A stretch of DNA of 64,000 nt, from the NCBI RefSeq assembly GCF_003606265.1, contig NZ_CP023671.1:1426001-1490000 (forward strand), read 5' to 3'. The position numbers were made by a program, and so were the translations under genes. Under the pieces are notes generated by a model. The model was given only the letters and a program-made list of their open reading frames with translations. It did not search any database and had not been told where the DNA came from. This document shows positions 47,192 through 57,592 of this stretch, piece by piece. Position 1 is the first letter of the stretch; each line of letters starts with the position of its first letter. The DNA comes from Clostridium septicum. Its GTDB lineage: Bacteria; Bacillota; Clostridia; Clostridiales; Clostridiaceae.

Positions 47192-48746
47192 AACCCTCTC
47201 CTTTGTTAATTTCAATAATAAATATTTTAGTATCTTTAATTTCATCTATTTTGATATTACCACTATATAGTTCCACCCTACTCTTTATTAATGATAAACC
47301 AAAACCACGTCCTTTTCCCTTAGATGATACTCCTTGCATGAATAAACTATTTTTTATATCTTCATTAATTGGAACTCCATTATCTTTTACTTTAATAAAT
47401 ATTTTTTCATTATTCTCCTTTATGGAAATATCTACTTTCATATCTTCTCTTTTACTTGAAAGACAAGCTTCAAAAGCATTTTCTAATAAATTTCCTATTA
47501 TTGTTATTAAATCATAGGATTCAATTTGTTTATGTTTTTCATATAAATTAGATTCATTATCTATTTCAAAGTTTATATTTCTTTCATTTGCTACTAATTG
47601 CCTACTAACTAATAAACCTTTTATATAATTATCTTCTATATTTATAAATTTCCCATCAACTGATTCTTGAGATTCCTGAGTATTTATAATATATTTTCTT
47701 GCTTCATCGTATTCCTCTATTTTTATAAGACCTAAAATTACATGTAATTTATTTTTAAATTCATGCACAGTAGCTCTTAAATTCCGAATAATTTCATCTA
47801 CCCCTGTTATTTCCTTAGCTATTTTATTTATTTCATTTCTATCTATAATAGTAATTATTGAACCTAAATATCCTTGTACTCCAATCATAGGATAAATTGA
47901 TAAAAATACTTTTTCTCCACCTATTATAAATTCCTTCATCTCTATAACTTCTCTTTTTTTTATATAAGGTAATATTTTCCCAAAAATTTTTTCTTCATCA
48001 AAATCTTTTAATAAATAATAACATGCATTATTCACTTCTATTATTTTATCCCTATTATCTAATGCTATTATTCCTTCTTTTATATTATTTAATATGATTT
48101 CCTTTTGGGTATATAGTCTAGCTATTTCTTCTGGTTCCATTCCAAATATTTTATTTTTTATCTTTTTAGCAAACCAATTTGCTAAAAGCAAGTTAACTAT
48201 TAATGAAATTACAAATAAAACAATAAATACTACTATAATATTTTTCATTAATCCTTTTATTTCCGTTTCATATTTTCCTACCATTACAAATCCAACTTGC
48301 TGGCCATCATAAAATATTGGTTCAAAATATCTTAAGGTTTTACCCATAGATCCAGTCATACTTGAATAATAACCAATCCCTTTTTCTAAAACATCCTTTT
48401 TATCTGGATTTTTAAATATCTCTCCTATTTGTCTTTCATCTAAATGAGAATATTTTTCCCCAGTTATATCTGCTACTACTATTATGTCTATATTCCCATT
48501 TACTTCTATTAACTCTTTTGTAAATCGTTGAATAGCATAGTCATTTTCCCTATTCTTAAGTTTTTCTTTTATAAACGGTGTTTTACTTATATAAATAGCT
48601 GATGTGTACAAGTCACTTTTTATATTTTTATTTAAAGTCTTTATTTTATCATCTATAAATAACGTTTGTAAAATCATTACTTGAATTAATGCTATAATTG
48701 TTGCTAAGATCATATTTTGTTGTTTGAAACTTAGTTTAAACTTCAT
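47169..48746 (-). CDS. CitA/DcuS-type sensor histidine kinase
   Basis: A 525-residue membrane kinase of the family that senses small carboxylates. It has a helix at about 13-30, an extracellular PDC domain (about 35-170, with GSMGKTLRYFEPIF and GQQVGFVMVGKY), a second helix at about 172-195, a PAS domain (LNNIKEGIIALDNRDKIIEV), the SpoOB-type histidine box HEFKNKLHVILGLIKI and an ATPase domain (GNLLENAFEAC, GKGRGFGLSLIKSRVELY). The ligand is probably malate, citrate, lactate or a similar acid. Confidence 0.9.
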   Translation of the reverse strand: MKFKLSFKQQNMILATIIALIQVMILQTLFIDDKIKTLNKNIKSDLYTSAIYISKTPFIKEKLKNRENDYAIQRFTKELIEVNGNIDIIVVADITGEKYSHLDERQIGEIFKNPDKKDVLEKGIGYYSSMTGSMGKTLRYFEPIFYDGQQVGFVMVGKYETEIKGLMKNIIVVFIVLFVISLIVNLLLANWFAKKIKNKIFGMEPEEIARLYTQKEIILNNIKEGIIALDNRDKIIEVNNACYYLLKDFDEEKIFGKILPYIKKREVIEMKEFIIGGEKVFLSIYPMIGVQGYLGSIITIIDRNEINKIAKEITGVDEIIRNLRATVHEFKNKLHVILGLIKIEEYDEARKYIINTQESQESVDGKFINIEDNYIKGLLVSRQLVANERNINFEIDNESNLYEKHKQIESYDLITIIGNLLENAFEACLSSKREDMKVDISIKENNEKIFIKVKDNGVPINEDIKNSLFMQGVSSKGKGRGFGLSLIKSRVELYSGNIKIDEIKDTKIFIIEINKGEGYEKSNDN

Positions 48747-48810
48747 ACTCTCTCCTCACAAATTTTAACTTTCTTTAAAAATAAAATATATCACATTTTA
48801 TAATTAAAGA

Positions 48811-48846
48811 AAATTCCTAGAATTATATTAAAATTCTAGGAATTTT
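48811..48846 (-). terminator. Terminator of the dehydrogenase-permease operon
   Basis: AATTCCTAGAATT pairs with AATTCTAGGAATT across a 7-nt loop, flanked by A and T runs. It stands 4 bp past the dehydrogenase stop codon. Confidence 0.85.
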
Positions 48847-48849
48847 TTA

Positions 48850-49848
48850 TTATGCTATTTCGTTTTTTGAATTTCCCGTCTCTATTATATCATTTAAATT
48901 ATCATAAGATATACTAATCATATTTCTTAAAGCTTCATCTGTATATGAACCCATGTGTGGAGTTACTAAAGCTTTAGGGTACATTCCTATTAATTTTTCA
49001 ACTGAAGCGTTATTTATAGTTTGTCCAGTTAAATTATTAAAGAATATACCTGATTCACCTTCTATAACATCCGTTCCAAAACCGCCTAGTTTTCCTGATT
49101 CTAATGCTCTTGTTATAGCATCTAAATCTTGAACTTCTCCTCTTGCTGTATTTATTAATATAGCCCCATCTTTCATTTTAGCTATAAATTCATCATCTAT
49201 CATATGATAATTTTGACCTTTTATATATGGTGTATGAACTGCTATTACATCTGATTCTGCTAACACTTCATCTAAACTCTTAAACTCAACAACTTCTTTA
49301 GCTACATCACTTTGAAATACATCATATCCAATAACATTTGCGCCTAATCCCTTAAATAATTTAGCTGTTGTTAATCCAATTCTACCTAATGCAAGAACCC
49401 CAACAGTACAATTTCTTATTTCTTTACTAAACATTTGTGAATCAACTACAAAGTTCTTATCTTTTGTTCTATTAGTTGTATAAGCTGTATTTCTTACTAG
49501 CATCATTGCTAATGTTACTGCTAATTCTGATATAGCATTTGGTGAATACCCTGGGACTCTAGCAACTTTTAAATCTAAATCTTTTGTTGCTTCTAAATCC
49601 ACATGATCAAATCCAACAGTTCTTGTTAAAACTGTTTTTAATCCATGTAACTTTAATAGTTCTAAGTTTTGTCTATCAGCTTTACAATTACCTCTAACCA
49701 TTATTGCTTCGGCACCTAAAGCTTCCTTAACATTTTCATGATCTAAATTTTTATTAACTAATACTAACTGATATCCATATTTATTTAATTTATGAAAAAA
49801 TGGTACTTCAGTATCTCTAACTCCATAACAAACTAATTTAATTGACAT
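48850..49848 (-). CDS. D-lactate dehydrogenase / D-2-hydroxyacid dehydrogenase
   Basis: A 332-residue NAD-dependent D-2-hydroxyacid dehydrogenase. The nucleotide fold has VGVLALGRIGLTTAKLFKG followed by the acidic residue of VIGYDVF, which favours NAD. Catalytic residues are visible: Arg in LINTARGEVQD, Glu in GTDVIEGESG and His in VTPHMGSYTDEA. The overall pattern fits D-LdhA. D-2-hydroxyisocaproate dehydrogenase is an alternative. It lies 15 bp after the AEC permease gene, suggesting formation or use of a 2-hydroxyacid tied to its transport. Confidence 0.88.
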   Translation of the reverse strand: MSIKLVCYGVRDTEVPFFHKLNKYGYQLVLVNKNLDHENVKEALGAEAIMVRGNCKADRQNLELLKLHGLKTVLTRTVGFDHVDLEATKDLDLKVARVPGYSPNAISELAVTLAMMLVRNTAYTTNRTKDKNFVVDSQMFSKEIRNCTVGVLALGRIGLTTAKLFKGLGANVIGYDVFQSDVAKEVVEFKSLDEVLAESDVIAVHTPYIKGQNYHMIDDEFIAKMKDGAILINTARGEVQDLDAITRALESGKLGGFGTDVIEGESGIFFNNLTGQTINNASVEKLIGMYPKALVTPHMGSYTDEALRNMISISYDNLNDIIETGNSKNEIA

Positions 49849-49863
49849 ATTAAGGACCTCCTA

Positions 49864-50931
49864 CTAAGCAAATAATCCAATATTTTTAACTATTTCTAAC
49901 ACAACTATCCACAATGGCATACATACAACTGCAAATAATGTGGATAATAATGAACAGTTTGATGATAATATGGCTTCTTTATCAAAGCTTATTGCATAAG
50001 CTGCTGCAACAGTAGCTGTTGGTGTTGCTAACATTATCACAGTAGTAGCTGCACCTTCAAATGAAACTGGTAATATTCCTGTTTTGCTTAATACAACTAG
50101 TAATACTAAATTTATAACTGGTACTAACATTATCTTTATAACGCTGTATATCCAAGTATCTTTTTGTCCTACAGCTTTTTTAACTGGTACTTCTGCTAGA
50201 GTAGCCCCTATTGATAACCATGCTAAAGGTGAACATAATTTATCTAAATAAGTTAATGGCTTATATAACCATGGTAAAGTTTGATCTATTCTTAAAAATG
50301 CATAGTTTACTATACCATCTTTTGTAGCAATTCCTACTTGAGGTAATGATTTTTGGAATATCCAAATAAATAAACCTAAAAACGTAGCTATTATAACTGG
50401 GTTTAAGAACATTTCTTTTAAGTTCTTTTTAAATGTTTCTTTTTCTATTTTCATACCTGACATTTTTATGTATCCATATGAATATAAGAATACTCTATAT
50501 GCTATATTAAATATTGATGAATACATAGCTCCAGTAGCTCCGTAAACAGCCTTAACTATTGGAACTCCAAAGAAAGTTGTTGAACCAAATATTGTAAGAA
50601 CTCTTAATACGTCTTGCTTGTCCCCTTTTACTCTTGAGTATATTAACTTAGTTAATACTATAAGTAAAATATAAACAGCAAATCCCCATATCATTATATT
50701 TAAACCTTCATTTAATTCTTTTTCATTTATATCTTTCATAAATGATGTAAATGCTAAAGCTGGAATTGCAACTGTTAAAACTACTTTGGTAAGTATTTTA
50801 GATGCTGCATTATTCATTATATCTTTTTTTCTTAAATAAAAGCCTAATAATATTATTGATATTGATGAGAATATAGCTCCCATAATGGCATTATCAGTTA
50901 ATGTTTTCTTAATAATTTCTAAAAAGTTCAT
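49864..50931 (-). CDS. AEC-family permease
   Basis: A 355-residue, ten-helix transporter of the auxin-efflux-carrier family. Bacterial members include malate and lactate permeases (MleP type). The pattern includes TVAIPALAFTSFM in the N-terminal half and ATPTATVAAAYAISFD near the C-terminal crossing. With the neighbouring D-lactate dehydrogenase and CitA/CitB system, carriage of malate, lactate or another hydroxy- or dicarboxylate is likely. It has a GGAGGAAAG ribosome site. Confidence 0.85.
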   Translation of the reverse strand: MNFLEIIKKTLTDNAIMGAIFSSISIILLGFYLRKKDIMNNAASKILTKVVLTVAIPALAFTSFMKDINEKELNEGLNIMIWGFAVYILLIVLTKLIYSRVKGDKQDVLRVLTIFGSTTFFGVPIVKAVYGATGAMYSSIFNIAYRVFLYSYGYIKMSGMKIEKETFKKNLKEMFLNPVIIATFLGLFIWIFQKSLPQVGIATKDGIVNYAFLRIDQTLPWLYKPLTYLDKLCSPLAWLSIGATLAEVPVKKAVGQKDTWIYSVIKIMLVPVINLVLLVVLSKTGILPVSFEGAATTVIMLATPTATVAAAYAISFDKEAILSSNCSLLSTLFAVVCMPLWIVVLEIVKNIGLFA

Positions 50932-51096
50932 TTTACTTTCCTCCTAATTTTTTTCTTTAAGTTACTAAATAAAATAAGTTCGAGTTTTTTCAACATTACT
51001 TTACAACATTGTTAAAAAAACAACAATCTTTTTAAAGTTTATAAAGAGTTATTTAACTTATTTAAGTAATATTAAACAAAAAAAATTAGGAATTAT

Positions 51097-51852
51097 TTAG
51101 TTTATCGATATTATTGATATTATCCAATTATCTTCAAAGTAATTATCTTGATATATATATTTGTTTATATAAGCATCATCTCTTGAATATTCTTTTATTA
51201 CATCAAAAACCTGATACTCATCTTCTATAGTTATATTATTTCCGCTCATTATTGAAAATGAAATTCTCTTATAATACTGTAGATTCTTATATTCTGTTAA
51301 AATATTCACTATTCCTCTTCCAAGCCCCTCTTCTTTTCCCGTTTTAGTTATATAATAATCTATTATTCCTTCAGTATTTATATTAGAATAACTATGAATT
51401 ATAGTTTTAGACAGTACATAACTCAAAAAACTAAAATCATTAGAGGAACTCTTTACATTAGCCACTGCACAAATCTTACTTAAATTTTTGATAAAATTTT
51501 CATTTCTATTATTTACAATAGAAATTAGCTTTTTACCTTTTCCTTTTATCTCTTTTATTCCATTTAAAAGTATTTCTTCATGATCTTTTGTTTTTATATT
51601 TGATAATACTACAACTAAATCATATCCTCTTATATATTCACTACAAAATTTTAACTTTTCTAAATTAAAATCAAACATATTTAACACTTGAATATTTAAA
51701 TTATTTATATATATTTCTTTTCTTTTTATATAACTAACCACATCATTTGATTTTAATACTATTGGGTATAACTCTTTAATTTCACCCTTATCTAATAAAT
51801 CATTTTCTATGTCCCCTAATAAAATAACTATAATCTTAGCATCTATACTCAT
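51097..51852 (-). CDS. Degenerate FtsZ/tubulin-fold-like protein
   Basis: A 251-residue cytosolic protein. I do not know it as a named family, but its layout follows FtsZ. IIVILLGDIEN stands where the first strand and glycine loop should be. YIRGYDLVVVLSNI matches the segment before the tubulin signature GGGTGTG, but that motif is replaced by KTKDHEEI. KGKGKKLISIVNNRN matches the next strand. The end, EEGLGRGIVNILTEYKN then FSIMSGNNITIEDEYQVF then NWIISIISIN, follows the FtsZ C-terminal domain. GTP binding is probably lost. It lies between uvrB and the AEC operon and has an AGGAG site. The assignment is by eye, so it is tentative. Confidence 0.5.
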   Translation of the reverse strand: MSIDAKIIVILLGDIENDLLDKGEIKELYPIVLKSNDVVSYIKRKEIYINNLNIQVLNMFDFNLEKLKFCSEYIRGYDLVVVLSNIKTKDHEEILLNGIKEIKGKGKKLISIVNNRNENFIKNLSKICAVANVKSSSNDFSFLSYVLSKTIIHSYSNINTEGIIDYYITKTGKEEGLGRGIVNILTEYKNLQYYKRISFSIMSGNNITIEDEYQVFDVIKEYSRDDAYINKYIYQDNYFEDNWIISIISIN

Positions 51853-51937
51853 ACAGTAACTCCTAAAATTCTATATTATATAACTATAGTAATTTGATTT
51901 TTTAAATTTATCAATTTTATTCTTTATTTATTTAGAA

Positions 51938-51969
51938 AAAGTTGAATTTAATAAATTAAATTCAACTTT
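51938..51969 (-). terminator. uvrB terminator
   Basis: AAAGTTGAATTT pairs perfectly with its complement across an 8-nt loop, 22 bp past the uvrB stop. Confidence 0.75.
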
Positions 51970-51990
51970 AAATAGATACCATATATTAAA

Positions 51991-53958
51991 TTACTTTTTT
52001 AGTTTTTCAATTATATCTCTAAGTTCTGCTGCTCTTTCAAATTGAAGATTTTTTGCAGCTTCCATCATTTCTTCTGTATATTTCTTAATTAATTTCTTTT
52101 TATCTTTAGGGTTTGTATTTTCTACACTTTCAATTTCGTAACTTTCTTGAGTTTCAGCTACTGTTGTAGCTTCTATCACATCTCTAACCTCTTTTATAAT
52201 AGTCTTTGGTACAATTCCATGTTTATCATTGTATTCCATTTGTACCTTTCTTCTTCTGTTAGTTTCTTTAATAGCTTTATTCATAGATTTAGTTATATTA
52301 TCTGCATACATGATAACTTTACTTTCTGAATTTCTCGCTGCTCTACCAATAGTTTGTATTAATGATGTTTCTGAACGTAAGAAACCTTCTTTGTCAGCAT
52401 CTAATATTGCCACTAATGCCACTTCTGGAATATCTAATCCTTCTCTTAATAGATTTATACCAACTAATACATCAAATTCCCCTAATCTTAAGCTCCTAAT
52501 AATTTTCATTCTTTCTATAGTATCTATATCAGAATGCATATAAGTTGTCTTAACACCTAATTCTGTTAAATACTTAGTTAAGTCCTCTGCCATTCTTTTT
52601 GTAAGAGTTGTTATTAATGTTCTAAACCCTCTTTCAGTATTTTTTATTATTTCTGAATATAAATTATCTATTTGTCCTTCAACAGGTCTTATTTCTATAA
52701 CTGGATCTAAAAGACCTGTTGGTCTTATTATTTGTTCTGCAATAGTAGTTGAATTATCTAATTCATATTGTGATGGTGTTGCACTTACAAATACAATTTG
52801 ATTTATTTTATTTTCAAATTCTTCAAATTTCAACGGCCTATTATCATAGGCACAAGGCAATCTAAAACCAAAATCAACTAATGTATTTTTTCTTGACCTG
52901 TCACCTGCATACATTGCTCTACACTGTGGTAATGTAACATGGCTTTCGTCTATAAACATTAAGAAATCTTCTGGAAAATAATCTAAAAGTGTTTGAGGTG
53001 GAGTTCCTGGTGCTCTACCATCAAGTATTCTAGAATAGTTTTCTATACCACTACAATATCCCATTTCTCGTATCATTTCTATATCATAATTAGTTCTTTG
53101 TCTTAATCTTTGAGCTTCTAATAATTTTTCCTGTCCATTAAGCTCCTTAAGCCTTTCTTCTAGTTCATCTTCTATCTTATTTATAGCTTTTTCTAAAACT
53201 TCTTGAGAAGTAGCAAAGTGAGAAGCTGGTGAAATAGAAACATGCTTTCTTTCTCCTAATATCTTACCTGTTAATACATCAAACTCTCTGATTCTCTCTA
53301 TCTCATCTCCAAAAAATTCAATTCTAATACCTTTATTAGAAGATGATGCTGGAATAATATCTAAAGAATCACCTCTTACTCTAAAGGTCCCTCTTGCAAA
53401 ATCTATATCGTTTCTTTCATATTGAATTTCTATAAGTTTCTTTATTATTTCATCTCTTTCTTTTTCCATTCCAACCCTTAAAGATATAGTTAGTTTTTTA
53501 TATTCATCAGGGTTACCTAATCCATAAATGCATGATACGGATGCTACTATAATAACGTCTCTTCTTTCTAGTAATGCTGATGTAGCTGAATGCCTAAGTT
53601 TATCTATTTCATCATTAATTGAAGCATCTTTCTCTATAAATGTATCTGTTTGCGGTACATATGCTTCTGGTTGATAATAATCATAATATGATACAAAATA
53701 TTCTACTATATTATTAGGAAAAAATTCTTTAAATTCAGAACATAACTGAGCTGCAAGGGTTTTATTATGTGCTAATATTAATGTAGGTTTTTGTACCTTT
53801 TCTATTATATTTGCCATAGTATATGTTTTTCCTGACCCTGTTACTCCAAGTAAAGTTTGACCTCTATTTCCATCATTAATAGATTCAACTAACTTTTCAA
53901 TTGCTTTTGGTTGATCTCCCATTGGTTTAAATTTTGATTCTATCTTAAATTCTGGCAT
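51991..53958 (-). CDS. uvrB: Excinuclease ABC subunit B
   Basis: UvrB verifies DNA damage and hands it to UvrC. This 655-residue protein has helicase motif I ([17 protein letters not shown]), the damage-probing beta-hairpin ([20 protein letters not shown]), DESHVT, motif V ([20 protein letters not shown]), motif VI (QTIGRAARN) and a C-terminal UVR domain ([16 protein letters not shown]). The ribosome site is GGAGGTGAT. It follows the MinJ-like gene, as in Bacillus. Confidence 0.97.
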   Translation of the reverse strand: MPEFKIESKFKPMGDQPKAIEKLVESINDGNRGQTLLGVTGSGKTYTMANIIEKVQKPTLILAHNKTLAAQLCSEFKEFFPNNIVEYFVSYYDYYQPEAYVPQTDTFIEKDASINDEIDKLRHSATSALLERRDVIIVASVSCIYGLGNPDEYKKLTISLRVGMEKERDEIIKKLIEIQYERNDIDFARGTFRVRGDSLDIIPASSSNKGIRIEFFGDEIERIREFDVLTGKILGERKHVSISPASHFATSQEVLEKAINKIEDELEERLKELNGQEKLLEAQRLRQRTNYDIEMIREMGYCSGIENYSRILDGRAPGTPPQTLLDYFPEDFLMFIDESHVTLPQCRAMYAGDRSRKNTLVDFGFRLPCAYDNRPLKFEEFENKINQIVFVSATPSQYELDNSTTIAEQIIRPTGLLDPVIEIRPVEGQIDNLYSEIIKNTERGFRTLITTLTKRMAEDLTKYLTELGVKTTYMHSDIDTIERMKIIRSLRLGEFDVLVGINLLREGLDIPEVALVAILDADKEGFLRSETSLIQTIGRAARNSESKVIMYADNITKSMNKAIKETNRRRKVQMEYNDKHGIVPKTIIKEVRDVIEATTVAETQESYEIESVENTNPKDKKKLIKKYTEEMMEAAKNLQFERAAELRDIIEKLKK

Positions 53959-54071
53959 ATTATCACCTCCATTGTCTAATATTTAAGTTTACTACTAAAA
54001 TTATTTAATTATATTTTATATGTTATTTTTACCTTCTTCAACTTAATTTAATCTAAGCTATTATATATAAA

Positions 54072-54099
54072 AAAGAGAAAACACTAATGCTTTCTCTTT
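54072..54099 (-). terminator. Terminator overlapping the end of the PDZ gene
   Basis: AAAGAGAAA pairs with TTTCTCTTT over a 10-nt loop. The 5' arm lies inside the last codons of the MinJ-like gene and a T-run follows. Confidence 0.75.
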
Positions 54100-55355
54100 A
54101 AATCATCTAATATTTTTTTAAAATCATCATTATTAATATCTAATGCATCTTCTCTTTTCACCATTTTAGGAACTAGAAGTATTCCAATTTTCTTGTTTCT
54201 AGGTTTTATCTTTCGCTCTAATATTTCCCCGGAAGTACTTTTCACCACTAAACTGATATCATAAATACTATCTCTTACTGTCTCAAATATTTCTACCTCT
54301 GAAAAAACTTTATTATCATTTATCTTAATAATTTTATCCCCTCTTCTTATACCAGCTTCATATGCTGGTGATGTAGGTGATACTTCTAAAATAGCTATTC
54401 CCTCTTCATCACTTACATAAATGTAAGATCCTTTTTCTTCAAGTTTATTTAATGTTTTAATCATAAATTCGTGACCTAAAGGAGCATATATAACAACTAT
54501 TATCTGCCCTATTACACCTAAATTAGCAATTTGAGATATTATAACTAATGAAATACCATAAATTAATATTCCAATACCTGAATATAAAGTTTTTTTCTTT
54601 TTTTCTTTAGTGAAAGTAACTGAATTATATCCTATAACTCCATATAGAGGAATTGCTGAAACAACCATTGTTAATAATAGCTTAGATGTTTCTAACTTAT
54701 TAATTATAGGCCACCATCCCGGCGTTTGAATTGTACTTGTTATTGTCTCGCTTGGTACTGTTCCTGAAAGCGCTATAAAAATAGCTACTGGCAATGCCCA
54801 ATATCTATTAAAAGCAAAACCACCTACTATTTTCCCATTTCTATTGGAAAATACCGGTAATGCTCCTCTTCCTCCATCAAATATTACTAGAAATCCTTCT
54901 ACAATATGTAAAACTCCTACAAAACTCATTAATGAAACTATATTTACATTTATATATGATTGCATGTTTAATTTTGTTGATACTAAAGTAAAAATTATAC
55001 TTAAAAGCCCTAATATAGCTCCTGAATATGAAAAACAAACAAATCTCTTTTTTACAAAAAGTAATAATAATGAAAACATAAATATTAATTCAATTCCTGA
55101 ATTTTTGTTGAATACTATCCCTAATGTACTTAGTATAACACTTCCTACAGCTCCAGCAATAATTCCTAATACTATTTGCGAAAGTGTAAGTTCTAGGGGA
55201 GAGTTTAAACTCTCCCCTATTGTCATTTTTTGCATCATTGATATTCTTTTATTTTTTGTATAAAAAACTAATCCTAATACTACTAGTATAAGTAAATGTG
55301 ATGGCTCAACTATCGCATATGATACTGTTCTTAATGTATATAATAGTAATTCCAT
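54084..55355 (-). CDS. MinJ-like polytopic membrane protein with PDZ domain
   Basis: A 423-residue protein with about eight membrane helices and a C-terminal cytosolic PDZ domain (about 310-390, VSPTSPAYEAGIRRGDKIIKI). Its place next to a CtpB-like protease, ftsX, ftsE and uvrB matches B. subtilis minJ (yvjD), whose product bridges DivIVA and MinD in division-site choice. The region GGRGALPVFSNRNGKIVGGF lies in a loop. Function as MinJ is inferred from layout and synteny. Confidence 0.7.
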   Translation of the reverse strand: MELLLYTLRTVSYAIVEPSHLLILVVLGLVFYTKNKRISMMQKMTIGESLNSPLELTLSQIVLGIIAGAVGSVILSTLGIVFNKNSGIELIFMFSLLLLFVKKRFVCFSYSGAILGLLSIIFTLVSTKLNMQSYINVNIVSLMSFVGVLHIVEGFLVIFDGGRGALPVFSNRNGKIVGGFAFNRYWALPVAIFIALSGTVPSETITSTIQTPGWWPIINKLETSKLLLTMVVSAIPLYGVIGYNSVTFTKEKKKKTLYSGIGILIYGISLVIISQIANLGVIGQIIVVIYAPLGHEFMIKTLNKLEEKGSYIYVSDEEGIAILEVSPTSPAYEAGIRRGDKIIKINDNKVFSEVEIFETVRDSIYDISLVVKSTSGEILERKIKPRNKKIGILLVPKMVKREDALDINNDDFKKILDDLKRKH

Positions 55356-55365
55356 TTTGAGCCTC

Positions 55366-56625
55366 CTACTTTATCTTTTCTTTTATTACCTCTAATGCCT
55401 TATCAAATTGTGGATCATTATTTCTATCATAAGGCTGTTTTAATAACTCTTCTGATATTTTAACCTCAATATCTGGTTTTATTCCAACCTTGTGTATATT
55501 CTCTCCATTAGGAGTATAATACTTAGAAGTTGTAACCTTTAATCCACCTTTTCCGTTTTTAAATTCTACAAGTTGCTGTACTACACCTTTTCCAAAACTA
55601 TTTTCTCCAACAGTAGTAGCAACTCCATAATCTCTTAATGCACCTGTAACTACTTCAGAAGCCGAAGCACTTCCACCATTTATTAATACTACTAATGGCA
55701 TTCCTTCTGCTTCTCCTCCTATAGACTTAGATTCACTTTTATTATCATATTTATCTATAGTATAAGTTACTGTTTCTCCTTTTGGTATAAATTGTGATGC
55801 AATCTTAACTGATTCACCTAAAAATCCACCTGGATTACCTCTTAAATCTAGAATTAATCCCTTCATACCTTTTTCTTTTAATTCAACAAGTTTCTTTTTA
55901 AAAGCTTCTGAAACATCTTCATCAAAAGAAACTATTTGAATATAACCTACTGAATCATCAATCATTTCACCTTTAACTGCAATTGTTTTAACTACTTCTC
56001 TTACTATATTTACATCAAAAGGCTCTCCACTTTCTCTGGATAATGTCAATTTAACAGCTTTTCCTTCTTCACCTTTAATCATTGCAATTGTTTTTTCAAC
56101 ATTTGATTCACTAACATCTTTATCATCTACTTTAAGTATTACATCTCCAGTTTTTAACCCAGCCTTTTCTGCTGGTGAACCTTCTATAGGTGCTACAACA
56201 GTTACTTTTCCATCCTTAACTCCTAATTGAGCACCAATTCCAACAAAATGACCTTCACTTTGTTCCATAAATGATTTATATTCATCTGAATTCATAAATA
56301 CCGTATAAGGATCTTTTAAAGATATTGTCATTCCCTTAATTGCAGCTTCTAATAGTTTATTATCATCTATTTCTCCATCGTATTTTGATAAAAGAGCATT
56401 TCTAACCTGAAAAAGCAGATTATACTTACTAATATCTTGAATATCCTTTAAATCTTCTGTTACCTCACTGTTTATTCCTCTTAAAGTAAATCCATTAAAT
56501 GCAAATCTGTTTCCTAAGTAAAAAAATCCAAGATTCGAAGCAATAAAAGCAATTACCAAACTAATTATAACAATTACTCTCTTGCCACCTTTTTTCTTTT
56601 CATCTCTTTTATTAAAATCCTCCAT
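55366..56625 (-). CDS. S41 C-terminal processing protease (CtpB-like)
   Basis: A 419-residue membrane-anchored serine protease. One helix lies near residues 17-37. A PDZ domain follows (HFVGIGAQLGVKDGKVTVVA, GSPAEKAGLKTGDVILKV). The S41 core has DLRGNPGGFLGESV, the catalytic Ser in INGGSASASEVVTGAL and the Lys in ENSFGKGVVQQ. In Bacillus CtpB cleaves SpoIVFA during sporulation. The gene sits between ftsX and the MinJ-like gene, as expected. Confidence 0.93.
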   Translation of the reverse strand: MEDFNKRDEKKKGGKRVIVIISLVIAFIASNLGFFYLGNRFAFNGFTLRGINSEVTEDLKDIQDISKYNLLFQVRNALLSKYDGEIDDNKLLEAAIKGMTISLKDPYTVFMNSDEYKSFMEQSEGHFVGIGAQLGVKDGKVTVVAPIEGSPAEKAGLKTGDVILKVDDKDVSESNVEKTIAMIKGEEGKAVKLTLSRESGEPFDVNIVREVVKTIAVKGEMIDDSVGYIQIVSFDEDVSEAFKKKLVELKEKGMKGLILDLRGNPGGFLGESVKIASQFIPKGETVTYTIDKYDNKSESKSIGGEAEGMPLVVLINGGSASASEVVTGALRDYGVATTVGENSFGKGVVQQLVEFKNGKGGLKVTTSKYYTPNGENIHKVGIKPDIEVKISEELLKQPYDRNNDPQFDKALEVIKEKIK

Positions 56626-56701
56626 TATTGACTACTTCCTTTCTAAACTTCTTTTATACCCCTTTTCTATACCCTTTATTTCCCATTATTAACCTTTGTT
56701 A

Positions 56702-57592
56702 TTATACGTCTAAGAACTTTCTTAAAGCTACAAAACTACCAATTGCACCTACTACTATACCACCACCTAAGAATAACCATATAAGTGTTGTAAACACGAA
56801 TGTTGGTGGTACTAAAGTTACTAAGAACATATTAGATACTATATATCCATATGTAAACTTATATCCAAAGAATAGTACTACACTTGAAAGCAATGAACCT
56901 ATAGACCCTATTATTATACCCTCTATTATAAATGGCCATCTAATAAACCAATCTGTAGCTCCTACAAATTTCATTATTCCAACTTCTCTTCTTCTTGAGT
57001 AAACTGCTATTTTTATAGTATTTGTTATTAAGAATACTGAAACACCAGCAAAAATTCCAAATAAAACTAACCCTATTGCTTGGAAGCCTTTAACCACTGA
57101 ACTAATCTTATTAATTAAATCTCGTTGGTTTTCTATACTTTCTACTCCTGTCATACTTTTAACTGCATCCCCTACAGATTCAGCATAATCTGGATCTTGC
57201 AATTTAACTATAAAAGAACTAGGTAACGGATTGTTTTGTAAATCATATCCTTGTAATAACCCTTCATTATTTGATAGGCTTTCCTTAAAATTTAAGAAAG
57301 CTTCATCTTTTGATTCATAAATTACATCTTTTATTCCTTGTTGTTCATTTAACTTAACTTCTATTTCTCTTTGATCTACTAGTTTAATATCATCTTTTAA
57401 AAATACTTTTATTTCTACTTTTGATGCTACATCTTCAATTGCCTTATTGAAATTTAATGCTAATAATGTAAATGTACCAAATACGAAAAATGTTATTAGC
57501 ACTGTAATCATAGCTGCTACACTTATTCCTCTGTTTCTTTTAAGGCTTTTAAGTGCATCTATTATGAAATATTTTATAGTATTAATTTTCAT
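56702..57592 (-). CDS. ftsX: FtsX, division/elongation ABC membrane subunit
   Basis: A 296-residue four-helix protein with an extracellular domain after helix 1 (about 50-165, VEIKVFLKDDIKLVDQREIE). The late motif IAVYSRRREVGIMKFVGATDWFIRWPF is typical. FtsEX activates peptidoglycan hydrolases at the wall. The start overlaps the ftsE end by 11 bp. Confidence 0.95.
   Translation of the reverse strand: MKINTIKYFIIDALKSLKRNRGISVAAMITVLITFFVFGTFTLLALNFNKAIEDVASKVEIKVFLKDDIKLVDQREIEVKLNEQQGIKDVIYESKDEAFLNFKESLSNNEGLLQGYDLQNNPLPSSFIVKLQDPDYAESVGDAVKSMTGVESIENQRDLINKISSVVKGFQAIGLVLFGIFAGVSVFLITNTIKIAVYSRRREVGIMKFVGATDWFIRWPFIIEGIIIGSIGSLLSSVVLFFGYKFTYGYIVSNMFLVTLVPPTFVFTTLIWLFLGGGIVVGAIGSFVALRKFLDV

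Noticed and set aside
50932..51096. ATTGTT/AACAAT inverted repeat as a CitB operator
   Set aside because: Only a 6-bp arm in very AT-rich DNA. I could not tie it to a promoter.
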